The position numbers and the translations under genes are program-made. Positions 41,675 to 49,977 of a stretch of 64,000 nt of DNA are shown here, one piece after another; the first letter of the stretch is position 1; each line of letters opens with the position of its first letter. The stretch lies in contig NZ_CP107918.1 of assembly GCF_036014195.1 (NCBI RefSeq), forward strand, positions 4,340,001 to 4,404,000. Direction: 5' to 3'. This DNA comes from Streptomyces sp. NBC_00442. GTDB taxonomy: Bacteria > Actinomycetota > Actinomycetes > Streptomycetales > Streptomycetaceae. The notes under the pieces are model-generated. The model saw only the letters and a program-made list of their open reading frames with translations, was not told where the DNA came from and made no database searches.

Positions 41675-43414
41675 ATGCTCGACCATTTGATCAAGGGCGC
41701 CACCCTCGTGGACGGCACCGGCGCCCCCGCCCGGCTCGCCGACGTCGGGATACGGGCGGGGCGGATCGCCGTCGTCGCCGGGCCAGGAGGGGTGACGGAG
41801 GGCGCCGTCACCAGTGAGGACGCCACCGGGCTCGTGCTCGCGCCCGGGTTCGTCGACCCGCACACCCACTACGACGCCCAGCTGTTCTGGGACCCGTACG
41901 CCACCCCGTCCATGAACCACGGCGTCACCACCGTCGCCGGCGGCAACTGCGGATTCACCCTCGCCCCGCTGCACCCCGACCGTCCCGAGGACGCCGACTA
42001 CACCCGGCGCATGATGTCCAAGGTGGAGGGGATGTCCCTCAAGGCCCTTGAGGAGGGGGTCAGTTGGGGCTGGAGCGGCTTCGGGGAGTACTTGGACGCA
42101 CTCGACGGACGCATCGCCGTCAACGCGGGGTTCATGGTCGGGCACTGTGCGCTGCGGCGCCACGTGATGGGGCCCGACGCGGTCGGCGGGCAGCCGAGTC
42201 CCGAGCAGCTCGACGCCATGCTCGCCCTGCTCCACGACGCCATGGACGCCGGCGCCTGGGGGCTCTCCACCACCCAGTCATCCACCCACTCCGACGGCGA
42301 CGGCAAACCCGTGGCATCCCGGCACGCGCTGCCCGCCGAACTCCTCGCGCTGTGCGAAGCCGTCGGGCAGCACGAGGGCACGCAGTTGGAAGCGATCGTC
42401 GCCGGGTGCCTCGACCAGTTCGCGGACGACGAGATCGACCTGCTCGTCGAGATGAGCTCCGCCGCGGGACGTCCGCTCAACTGGAACGTCCTGACCATCG
42501 ACGCCGCCGTACCCGAACGCGTACCGCGTCAGCTGATCCCAAGTGAGCGTGCCCGCAAGGCCGGTGGCCGCATCGTCGCGCTCACCATGCCGATCCTGAC
42601 GCCCATGAACATGTCGCTCGGCACGTTCTGCGCCCTCAACCTCATACCGGGGTGGGGCGAGATCCTCGGCCTGCCCGTCCCCGAGCGCATCGACAAGCTG
42701 CGCGACGCGGACGTACGGGCCGAGATGCTGCGGCGCGCCGACAGCAAGGAAGCCGGCATCTTCCGGCGGCTGGCCAACTTCGGGCGCTACGTCATCGGTG
42801 ACACCTACAGCCCCGAGAACGAGGGTTTGTCGGGGCGGGTGGTCGGGGACATCGCCGCCGAGCGGGGGCTCGACCCCTTCCACTGCCTCGTCGAGATCTG
42901 CGCCAACGACCTTCTGCGTACAGTCCTTTGGCCCATGCCGACCGACAACGATCCCGCCACCTGGGAGCTGCGCCGCGAGACCTGGGAGCACGACGACGTG
43001 CTGCTCGGCGGGTCCGACGCCGGGGCGCACCTCGACCGGATGTGCGGGGCTCCGTACACCACCCGCTTCCTCGGGGACTGCCTGCGCGGGCGCAAGCTCG
43101 TCCCGTTGGAGCGGGCCGTGAAGATGCTCACCGACGATCCCGCCCGCCTCTTCGGGCTGCGCGGGCGCGGGCGGATCGAGGAGGGGTTCCATGCCGACCT
43201 CGTCCTGTTCGACCCGGAGCGCATCGAGGCCGGGCCCGCCACCCTCGTGCACGACCTGCCGGGCGACAGCCCCCGGCTCGACTCCAAGGCGATCGGCATC
43301 GTCTCGGTCCGGGTCAACGGCGTCGAGACGCTCCGCGACGACCGGGTGACGGGCGCGGTGCCCGGCACCGTGCTCCGTTCGGGGCGCGACACCAGGACGG
43401 TGAGCACCAAGTGA
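41675..43414 (+). CDS. N-acyl-D-amino-acid deacylase-like amidohydrolase
   Basis: Metal-dependent amidohydrolase (amidohydrolase-3/D-aminoacylase group) of 579 aa. Metal-binding PGFVDPHTHYDAQ near residue 66 (HxH), Asn/Cys segment TTVAGGNCGFTLAP, and the catalytic Asp in LLGGSDAGAHLDRMCG. Relatives often sit in actinobacterial lipid and steroid gene sets with no proven substrate. ATG at 41675 follows AGGAAAGGGA. It is coupled to the aldehyde dehydrogenase gene by a GTGA overlap. There is no CTGACG-type operator upstream, so this operon may be controlled differently. Confidence 0.88.
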   Translation: MLDHLIKGATLVDGTGAPARLADVGIRAGRIAVVAGPGGVTEGAVTSEDATGLVLAPGFVDPHTHYDAQLFWDPYATPSMNHGVTTVAGGNCGFTLAPLHPDRPEDADYTRRMMSKVEGMSLKALEEGVSWGWSGFGEYLDALDGRIAVNAGFMVGHCALRRHVMGPDAVGGQPSPEQLDAMLALLHDAMDAGAWGLSTTQSSTHSDGDGKPVASRHALPAELLALCEAVGQHEGTQLEAIVAGCLDQFADDEIDLLVEMSSAAGRPLNWNVLTIDAAVPERVPRQLIPSERARKAGGRIVALTMPILTPMNMSLGTFCALNLIPGWGEILGLPVPERIDKLRDADVRAEMLRRADSKEAGIFRRLANFGRYVIGDTYSPENEGLSGRVVGDIAAERGLDPFHCLVEICANDLLRTVLWPMPTDNDPATWELRRETWEHDDVLLGGSDAGAHLDRMCGAPYTTRFLGDCLRGRKLVPLERAVKMLTDDPARLFGLRGRGRIEEGFHADLVLFDPERIEAGPATLVHDLPGDSPRLDSKAIGIVSVRVNGVETLRDDRVTGAVPGTVLRSGRDTRTVSTK

Positions 43415-44871
43415 GCGCACAGGAAGAAAAGTTGTTCATCGGTGGCGAGTGGGTCGAGCCCGACGGCGGGCACTATCCCGTGCTCGATCCCGCGACCGAG
43501 GACGTGGTGGGGCTCGCGCCCGAGGCCGGCCGCGACCAGGTGTACCGGGCGGCCGCCGCGGCGCGGGAGGCCTTCGGCGCCTGGTCGCGCACGCGTCCCG
43601 AGGAGCGGGCGGCGATCCTGGACCGGGCCGCCGACCTCATGCAGCGCGACTTCGTGGCCAACGCCGAACTCGCCCGCGCCGAGACCGGAGCCACCACCGC
43701 CACCGCCCGCGGCATGCAGGTCGGGGTGGGGGTCTCGCGGTTCCGGCGGTACGCCAAGGGCGCCCTGGAGCCGGTGGAGCGGGCGCTCGTACCGCAGGTG
43801 AACGAGGCGGGGCCGATGGGGCGCGCGGGGGTGTTCGGCGCGCTCGCCGTGCGCCAGCCGGTCGGTGTGGTCACCTGCATCACCTCGTACAACAATCCGT
43901 GGGCGAATCCGGCGGGCAAGGTGGCGCCCGCGCTCGCGATGGGCAACACCGTCGTGGTGAAGCCCGCTCCGCAGGACCCGCTGTCGGTGTTCAGGATGGC
44001 GGCGGCGCTGGAGGAGGCGGGGGTGCCGCCCGGGGTTGTGAACGTGGTCACCGGGTCCGCGCCGGCGGTCGGCGAGGCGGCCGTCGACTCGCCCGACGTC
44101 GACATGGTCTCCTTCACCGGTTCCACCGCCGTGGGGCAGCGGATCGCCGAGGTGTGCGGGCGCGACATGAAGCGGCAGCTGATGGAGCTCGGCGGCAAGG
44201 GCGCCGCGGTCGTCTTCGACGACGCCGACCTCGACTCGGCGGTCCAGGGCATCGGCACCACGTTCTCCTTCTACAGCGGGCAGATCTGCACCGCGCCGAC
44301 CCGCGTCCTGGTCCAGCGCGCCGTCCACGACCAGCTGGTCGAGAGGCTCGCGGCGTACGCCGGGTTCCTGAAGGTCGGAGATCCGACGGCCCGTGACACG
44401 GTGGTCGGTCCGGTCATCTCGGCCGCCCACCGCGACCGGGTGGAGTCTTATGTGGAGCTGGGCCGCAAGGAGGGGGCGACGGTCGTGGCGGGCGGTGAGC
44501 GCCCACCACTCGACCGCGGTTTCTATGTGGCCCCGACCCTCCTCGCGGAGTGCACCAACGCCATGCGGGTGGCCCGCGAGGAGATCTTCGGCCCGGTCGT
44601 CGTGGTCATCCCCTTCGACGACGAGGAAGAGGGCGTCGCGCTCGCCAACGACAGCGAGTACGGCCTGCTCGACTACGTGTGGTCCGGCGACGTGGCCCGC
44701 GCCTTCCGCGTCGCGCGCCGGCTGCGGGCCGGCGGGGTGGGAGTGAACACGATCGGCCGCAACATGGAGGCGCCGTTCGGCGGCTTCAAGAAGAGCGGGG
44801 TGGGCCGGGACGTCGGCTCGTACGCGCTGCACGCGTACAGCGAACTCCAGTCGATCGTCTGGCCCGGCTAG
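43411..44871 (+). CDS. NAD(P)-dependent aldehyde dehydrogenase
   Basis: Aldehyde dehydrogenase of 486 aa that oxidises an aldehyde to the acid. Motifs: cofactor segment TSYNNPWANPAGKVAPALAM, VSFTGSTAVGQR, catalytic Glu in LMELGGKG and catalytic Cys in YSGQICTAPTR (near residue 289), EEIFGPVVVV. GTG at 43411 overlaps the preceding stop (GTGA), so the deacylase and dehydrogenase are made together and may act in sequence. Confidence 0.93.
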   Translation: MSAQEEKLFIGGEWVEPDGGHYPVLDPATEDVVGLAPEAGRDQVYRAAAAAREAFGAWSRTRPEERAAILDRAADLMQRDFVANAELARAETGATTATARGMQVGVGVSRFRRYAKGALEPVERALVPQVNEAGPMGRAGVFGALAVRQPVGVVTCITSYNNPWANPAGKVAPALAMGNTVVVKPAPQDPLSVFRMAAALEEAGVPPGVVNVVTGSAPAVGEAAVDSPDVDMVSFTGSTAVGQRIAEVCGRDMKRQLMELGGKGAAVVFDDADLDSAVQGIGTTFSFYSGQICTAPTRVLVQRAVHDQLVERLAAYAGFLKVGDPTARDTVVGPVISAAHRDRVESYVELGRKEGATVVAGGERPPLDRGFYVAPTLLAECTNAMRVAREEIFGPVVVVIPFDDEEEGVALANDSEYGLLDYVWSGDVARAFRVARRLRAGGVGVNTIGRNMEAPFGGFKKSGVGRDVGSYALHAYSELQSIVWPG

Positions 44872-44903
44872 ACCGCGCTGTTGCTGCCTGGCTGCTCCTG
44901 CCC

Positions 44904-44959
44904 GACTGTTCCGCCCCGACTGTTCCGCCCCGACCGTTTCTCCCCGACCGTTTCTCCCC
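44904..44959. repeat. 14-bp minisatellite, four units
   Basis: Two copies of GACTGTTCCGCCCC followed by two of GACCGTTTCTCCCC, directly downstream of both convergent genes (aldehyde dehydrogenase and ABM protein). C-rich on one strand; no hairpin potential seen. Confidence 0.9.
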
Positions 44960-44964
44960 GGCTG

Positions 44965-45288
44965 CTACTTGGGCTGGAGCTCGGCCATCTGGCTCCAGCC
45001 CTGTCCGGGCACCTCGACGTTGATGATCTCCGGGGTGGCGGCGATGGCACCGGCCATCGTTTCGAGCCCGGCCCGGAAGTGGTCGGACTCGACGTGGGCC
45101 GAGCCCGCGGCGGCGTCGGCGAAGGCTTCGAGCAGGGTGTACTGGGCGGGGTCGTCCAGGCCGCGCGACCAGTCGAAGAACAGGTTGCCCGGCTCGGCGC
45201 GGGTGGCGCGGGTGAAGGCGTCGACGAGGGTGGGCCAGTTGTCGGCGTGCTCGGGGCGGACGGTGAACCTGACGGCGATGAAGATCAT
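44965..45288 (-). CDS. ABM-domain protein (quinol monooxygenase-like)
   Basis: Small dimeric α/β-barrel protein of 107 aa of the antibiotic-biosynthesis-monooxygenase family: MIFIAVRFTVRPEHADNW start, FFDWSRGLDDPAQYTLLEAF core, and His in HVESDHF. Members are cofactor-free oxygenases of quinols or heme/aldehyde-binding proteins. ATG at 45288 begins the first β-strand; GAAAGG is close to it. Monocistronic. Confidence 0.82.
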   Translation of the reverse strand: MIFIAVRFTVRPEHADNWPTLVDAFTRATRAEPGNLFFDWSRGLDDPAQYTLLEAFADAAAGSAHVESDHFRAGLETMAGAIAATPEIINVEVPGQGWSQMAELQPK

Positions 45289-45358
45289 GCCTTTCACTGT
45301 GCCAGGCCCACCCACCCACCGCGAAACCGGCCATACCGGACGCCCGTCGGGTGCCGTC

Positions 45359-46891
45359 TCACCCTCCCAGGAACACCGGGTTCGTGAGCGCCGCCATCGG
45401 GCCGGGGAAGCCGGGGGCCGTGGGGGTGTGACGGACCTCGGCGCGGATGTAGGTGGCGTTGGCCGGGGTGGTCCGCCACGTCGCCGTGCCGGTGCCCGAG
45501 GCGGGGAGCGCGGTGGTGTGCAGGGTGCCCTGGTCGGTGACGAAGGCCACCGTGCAGCCGGGGGCGCCGGTCACCTCCAGTCGGGCGGTCACCGGCTCGT
45601 CGGGGGAGGCCCGCAGGCGGTCGCCGATGCCCGCGTGCCGGCCGTAACCTCCCGAGACGCCGAAGGACAGGGAGACCGCCGCGGACTCCGCCACGTACGA
45701 GTGTCCCGCCCGCAGGCCCGCCTGGATCGCCCGTGTCGTCAGGTCGTCGGCCAGGACCACCGTCTGGGGGCCGCCGACGCGGTCCGGGTCGCGGTGGGCG
45801 TCGCTGTTGCCCATCGCGGGCAGCCACGCACGTCCCGAACGGGACGCGACAGCAAGGGAGTTGTCCCATTCGGCGAGGGTCGCCTCGTCGTCGGGGGTGT
45901 ACGGGCCGTTCCACACCTCCACCGCGTCCGCGTCACCGAAGCCGAACTTCCAGTTGCAGCCGACGCACGTGGCGTGCGGGTGGGCGGGGACCACGAGCCC
46001 GCCCGCCGCGCGGACCCCGCGCGCGACGTGGCCGAAACGGTGGTCCCGGGCCCGGTAGCGCCAGTCGACGAACCGGCCGGGCTCGGTACCGAGGGCGACC
46101 ACGTGCCCGTTGCGGGTGGTTATCTCCTCGCCGGTCATGATCAGCAGATCGTCGCCCCACAGGCCCTGCCACGCCCGGTGGCCCGACGTCGTGTTGTGCT
46201 CGGAGGTGTTGATGAAGTCGAGCCCGGCCGCGCGGGCCAGCGCCGCGATCTCGGCCGGGGTGCGGCCGCCGTCGGAGTGCACCGAGTGCAGATGGCAGTC
46301 GCCCCGGTACCAGGCGCGGCCCCGCCCCTTGGCGCGCGGCGGCGGATAGACCGGCGCCGGTGTGGTGCCGGGATCGCCGTACTTCAGCGTGACCGTCACT
46401 GTGTACGGCAGGCCCTGCGGGGCGACCGTGTACGGGCCGAGCGCGATGTGCCAGGTCCCGGCGCGCACGGGGCCCCGCAGATAGCCGGGGGTCGCGTCGT
46501 CGGCCCGCAGGAAGAACTCCGTGCGCGCCCCGCCCGACCAGCCTCGGAACCCGGCCCCGCCGAGCGCCGTGCCGCGCTCGTCGAAGATGCCGATGTCGAG
46601 CGCGTTGTTCTGGGTGCCGGCCGGCACGCTCGCCTTCTCGTACGCGTAGGAGACCGCCAACTCCCGTACACCATGTGGCACTTCCACGGGAAGGTAGACG
46701 AAATCGGGGGCGCCGGGCGGCAGTGTGCCGCGCACCGTCCTGGTCTCGTCGGGGCGCGCGCCACCGGCCGCACCGGCCCCGCCGCCCGGCGCCGCGTTCG
46801 CGAAGCTCACGCTTCCCAACGTAAGGGCGGCGGCCGCGCCCGTCGCGATGAGGCCGCGTCTGCCGATGGATCCGGATCCGTTCTCGGTCAT
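45359..46891 (-). CDS. Tat-exported PHP-domain phosphoesterase (CehA/McbA type)
   Basis: Secreted metallo-phosphoesterase of 510 aa. N-terminal Tat signal GRRGLIATGAAAALTLG, an N-terminal β-sandwich (about residues 45-200) and a PHP catalytic domain with metal ligands in GDCHLHSVHSDGG, NTSEHN, PAHPHATC and GNSDAHRDP. CehA/McbA relatives hydrolyse phospho- or carbamate esters outside the cell. A C-terminal β domain follows. ATG at 46891 has GGGAG at good spacing; the in-frame extension to 47005 encodes only RST repeats and is rejected. Confidence 0.88.
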   Translation of the reverse strand: MTENGSGSIGRRGLIATGAAAALTLGSVSFANAAPGGGAGAAGGARPDETRTVRGTLPPGAPDFVYLPVEVPHGVRELAVSYAYEKASVPAGTQNNALDIGIFDERGTALGGAGFRGWSGGARTEFFLRADDATPGYLRGPVRAGTWHIALGPYTVAPQGLPYTVTVTLKYGDPGTTPAPVYPPPRAKGRGRAWYRGDCHLHSVHSDGGRTPAEIAALARAAGLDFINTSEHNTTSGHRAWQGLWGDDLLIMTGEEITTRNGHVVALGTEPGRFVDWRYRARDHRFGHVARGVRAAGGLVVPAHPHATCVGCNWKFGFGDADAVEVWNGPYTPDDEATLAEWDNSLAVASRSGRAWLPAMGNSDAHRDPDRVGGPQTVVLADDLTTRAIQAGLRAGHSYVAESAAVSLSFGVSGGYGRHAGIGDRLRASPDEPVTARLEVTGAPGCTVAFVTDQGTLHTTALPASGTGTATWRTTPANATYIRAEVRHTPTAPGFPGPMAALTNPVFLGG

Positions 46892-47160
46892 GAGCTGAAC
46901 TCCCAGCGAATCGAGAGGGGTGGATCGAGAGGGGGTGGAACGAGAGGGGGGGATCGAGAGGAGCAGGAGGAGAGGGCGCCCGCAGACTGCCGGGTGCCTG
47001 CCCACTGTCGTACCCGCGGGTGAACGGGGGGAGTCGGTGAGTTGAGGGGGCGTGTCCGATTCACGCGGCGCGCGGAGGCGACCGCCGGGCGTCCCTTGCG
47101 GGCTCGCGGCGCTGGGGATAGGAAGTGATCCCCACCCCGGACCGACCGGAAGGTATGCCG

Positions 47161-47991
47161 ATGCGCATCGCCGTCACCATCTTCCTCACCGACCAGACGA
47201 TCACCCCCGTACGGCTGGCGCGCGAGCTGGAGGAGCGCGGGTTCTCCGGGCTCTACCTGCCCGAGCACACCCACATCCCGGTCGAGCGGGCCACGCCCTA
47301 CCCGGCGGGCGGCGAGCTGCCGGAGGAGTACGGGCGCACCCTCGACCCGTTCGTGGCGCTCGGCCAGGCCTCGGCCGTCACCGAGCGCCTGCACCTCGGC
47401 ACCGGGATCACGCTGGTCGCCCAGCACGATCCGATCGACCTCGCCAAGCAGATCGCGACGCTCGACCACCTGTCCGGCGGGCGCTTCACGCTCGGGCTCG
47501 GCTTCGGCTGGAACAAGGAGGAGGCGGCGGATCACGGCGTCGAGTGGACGACCCGGCGCGACCTCGTGCGGGACCGGATGGCGCTCATGCGCGCCCTGTG
47601 GGCCGCTGAACCGACCGCCCACGACGGCGTGTTCGGGTCGGTCAGGGCCTCGCACGCCCACCCCAAGCCGCACCGGAACGGCGCGCCGCGCACCCTGGTC
47701 GGCGGGGCGGCGGGGCCGAAGCTGTTCGCGGGCATCGCGGAGTACGCGGACGGCTGGCTGCCCATCGGCGGGCGCGGCCTGAGCGAGTCGCTGCCCGTGC
47801 TGCGCCAGGTGTGGGCGGACGCCGGGCGCGCGGAGGGCGACCTCCAGGTCGTCCCGTACGCGGTCCTGCCGGAGACGGGCAAGTTGGCGCACTACGCGGA
47901 CCTCGGCATCGAGGAGGTCGTGCTCCAGCTGCCGTCCGCCGACGACACCTCGGTGCTCAAGGTGCTCGACGAGTACGCCCGGTACCTGTAG
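47161..47991 (+). CDS. LLM-class F420-dependent oxidoreductase
   Basis: Luciferase-fold enzyme of 276 aa, probably F420-dependent (TIGR03619-like N-terminus IAVTIFLTDQTITPVRLARE; GLYLPEHTHIPVER; LDHLSGGRFTLGLGFGWNKEE). Substrate unknown. ATG at 47161 is chosen over 47155 because GGAAGG is 7 nt from it and only 1-2 nt from the other. It has its own promoter region (46892-47160, no other feature) without a CTGACG operator. Confidence 0.86.
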   Translation: MRIAVTIFLTDQTITPVRLARELEERGFSGLYLPEHTHIPVERATPYPAGGELPEEYGRTLDPFVALGQASAVTERLHLGTGITLVAQHDPIDLAKQIATLDHLSGGRFTLGLGFGWNKEEAADHGVEWTTRRDLVRDRMALMRALWAAEPTAHDGVFGSVRASHAHPKPHRNGAPRTLVGGAAGPKLFAGIAEYADGWLPIGGRGLSESLPVLRQVWADAGRAEGDLQVVPYAVLPETGKLAHYADLGIEEVVLQLPSADDTSVLKVLDEYARYL

Positions 47992-48015
47992 GCGGGCGCC
48001 GGGGGACGACAGGAA

Positions 48016-48040
48016 GGGGCGGCCCCGGTGGGGCCGCCCC
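48016..48040. terminator. Bidirectional hairpin terminator
   Basis: Perfect 11-bp stem GGGGCGGCCCC/GGGGCCGCCCC with a 3-nt loop, between the convergent LLM and CocE-type genes. Confidence 0.8.
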
Positions 48041-48054
48041 CGTCCCGCGCTCGC

Positions 48055-49755
48055 TCAGCTCAGCGGGATCTCCAGATACGACGGGTCCTCGTCGGGCGAG
48101 GTGACGGTGATCGTGCCGGGTGTCTCGTCGGCGGGGCCGCCGTAGAACGGGTCCACCGAGTCGAGGACCAGCATCAGGCGGTGGCCGGCCTTCACGTCGT
48201 ACCCGGTGACCTGGAGCGCGAGGTCGACGGCGGTGGGCGTGTCCGCGGCGCCGAGCAGCGTGTACGGCGCGTGCGTGATGATGCGGGCGATCCCGAGGGC
48301 GTTGACGTCGAAGAGGTACGCCACGAACAGCGCGTCCGCGGTGTCGGCGGCGACCGTCACCCGCAGCCGCGGCACGCCGCGCAGCTGGTGCCGCGAGGGC
48401 AGGGGGGCGCTGGTCCACACGCCGGCCGCGCTCCGGTCGATCTTCCCGGTCCGGTACGCCTTGGGCAGGCCGGCCAGTTCGGCGTACCCGGTGACCAGGA
48501 TCTGGTCGGCGACGGTGGCCGGGGTGTCGGTGCCGGTGGTGAACGTGGTGTGCAGGCCGTCGGCGGGCTTGTCCAGGAGACCGCCGTCCCTGGCGCCGTC
48601 GGCGGGGCCGGTCAGATAGAACCGCTCGGGGGTGCCGGTGGCCGCGTGCCAGGTCGGCCGGGACTCCAGGGCCCGGCCCCACATGACCTCGCTGACCACC
48701 TGGTCCTCGGCGCCGGACTCCTCGTCGAAGGCCGCGGCCGCGGCCTCGTCCCCGTTCTCGCCCCCGCCCACTTCGAGGAGGTGGCGGTCGAACCAGCGGT
48801 GGGCGTCCTGCCAGATCCGGTTGGGCAGGCCCAGGATTCCGGTCATCTCGGGGCCCGAGTGGTCGCCGATCGACCAGAGCAGCCGCTTGGGGCCGCTCAG
48901 CGCGTTGAACATCTTCAGCGTCTGGTTGCCCGGGAACAGCGTCTCGTGCCAGGCCTGCGCGAAGAGCACCGGAACCTGACGGTCATTCAGTTTCTCGGCG
49001 CGGTGGTACGGCGAACGCGACGCGGCCCACCGCAGTGTCTCCTCGACGTTCTCGTTCGCCAGGACGTCGTCGAACGCCTTCTGGGTGCGCGCGCTGAGCC
49101 GGGCCGTGGCCGCGGCGCCGAGCAGGGTCCGCACGGCCGCCACGTGCCGGGTGTTGTTCTCGTAGAACGCCTCGCCCAGGTCGCCCCAGGTGCTGAGCGC
49201 GACCACCGCGTGCACCCGCGGGTCCTCCGCGGCGACGAGCTGACTGATGCCCGAACCGTAGGAGTCGCCGAGGAAGCCGACCCTGCCGATGGCGCCGGGG
49301 CCGCCCGCCTCGGAGACGAGGTGGTCGAGCGCCTTGATGCCGTCGGCGATGTCCGCCTCGCCCGCCACCTCGACCTCGCCGCCGGACTCGCCGAAGCCCC
49401 GTGCGGTATAGGCCAGTACGTGATAGCCGCGGCGCGCGAAACGCATGGCCTGCACGGCGTAGACGGTCCAGCCCTGCTTGGCCCACGGCGAGGGCATCAC
49501 GATCAGCGGGTGCGGCCCTTCGCCGTTGTGCAGCCATAACGCGGCGTCCAGCTCCACACCCTCGCCGACCGGCACCCTCACCCCGTCCCGGAACGTCGCC
49601 GCCTCGCGTGCCGCGTCGACCTCGGCCGCCCGCGCGGGGGCGAGCGCGGAGGTGTCACCCGTGCGCAGCGCCTGGACGACCTGCGCGAGCACCCCTTCGT
49701 CCAGCTCCGGGTAGAGGCTCACCACGGCGTTCGGTCGCGTTTCCTTTGAAGTCAC
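48055..49755 (-). CDS. CocE/NonD-family serine hydrolase
   Basis: α/β-hydrolase of 566 aa with a C-terminal jelly-roll domain (X-Pro dipeptidyl-peptidase/CocE type). Catalytic Ser-165 in [11 protein letters not shown]; a candidate His in SIGDHSGPE; the C-terminal ~200 residues (after PERFYLTGP) form the β-sandwich. It cleaves esters or acyl-peptides of unknown nature. GTG at 49755 starts the family N-terminus; the same frame stays open to 52626 opposite fbiC, which is a shadow. Confidence 0.88.
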   Translation of the reverse strand: MTSKETRPNAVVSLYPELDEGVLAQVVQALRTGDTSALAPARAAEVDAAREAATFRDGVRVPVGEGVELDAALWLHNGEGPHPLIVMPSPWAKQGWTVYAVQAMRFARRGYHVLAYTARGFGESGGEVEVAGEADIADGIKALDHLVSEAGGPGAIGRVGFLGDSYGSGISQLVAAEDPRVHAVVALSTWGDLGEAFYENNTRHVAAVRTLLGAAATARLSARTQKAFDDVLANENVEETLRWAASRSPYHRAEKLNDRQVPVLFAQAWHETLFPGNQTLKMFNALSGPKRLLWSIGDHSGPEMTGILGLPNRIWQDAHRWFDRHLLEVGGGENGDEAAAAAFDEESGAEDQVVSEVMWGRALESRPTWHAATGTPERFYLTGPADGARDGGLLDKPADGLHTTFTTGTDTPATVADQILVTGYAELAGLPKAYRTGKIDRSAAGVWTSAPLPSRHQLRGVPRLRVTVAADTADALFVAYLFDVNALGIARIITHAPYTLLGAADTPTAVDLALQVTGYDVKAGHRLMLVLDSVDPFYGGPADETPGTITVTSPDEDPSYLEIPLS

Positions 49756-49977
49756 GTCGGTCCCATCCCAGTTCGTCGTCGACTCGCACCGATGCCGCCG
49801 CCCGGACCGGCGGCGACAACGCTCAGTATCGACGCGAACGCACTGCGTGCAGGCCCGTTTGGTGGGGATCGGCCGGAAACGTCCCGCACCGTGGTGCGGT
49901 CGTGGCCCGGGGCGGCGAGAGGTGCCCGAGATGACGCCCGCGGGTTCGCCCCGCGCTCGCGCTCGTATCCTCGAAGG

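Noticed and set aside
48976..48990. CTGACGGTCATTCAG, operator-like
   Set aside because: It lies inside the CocE-type coding sequence and has two mismatches in the right arm; probably chance.
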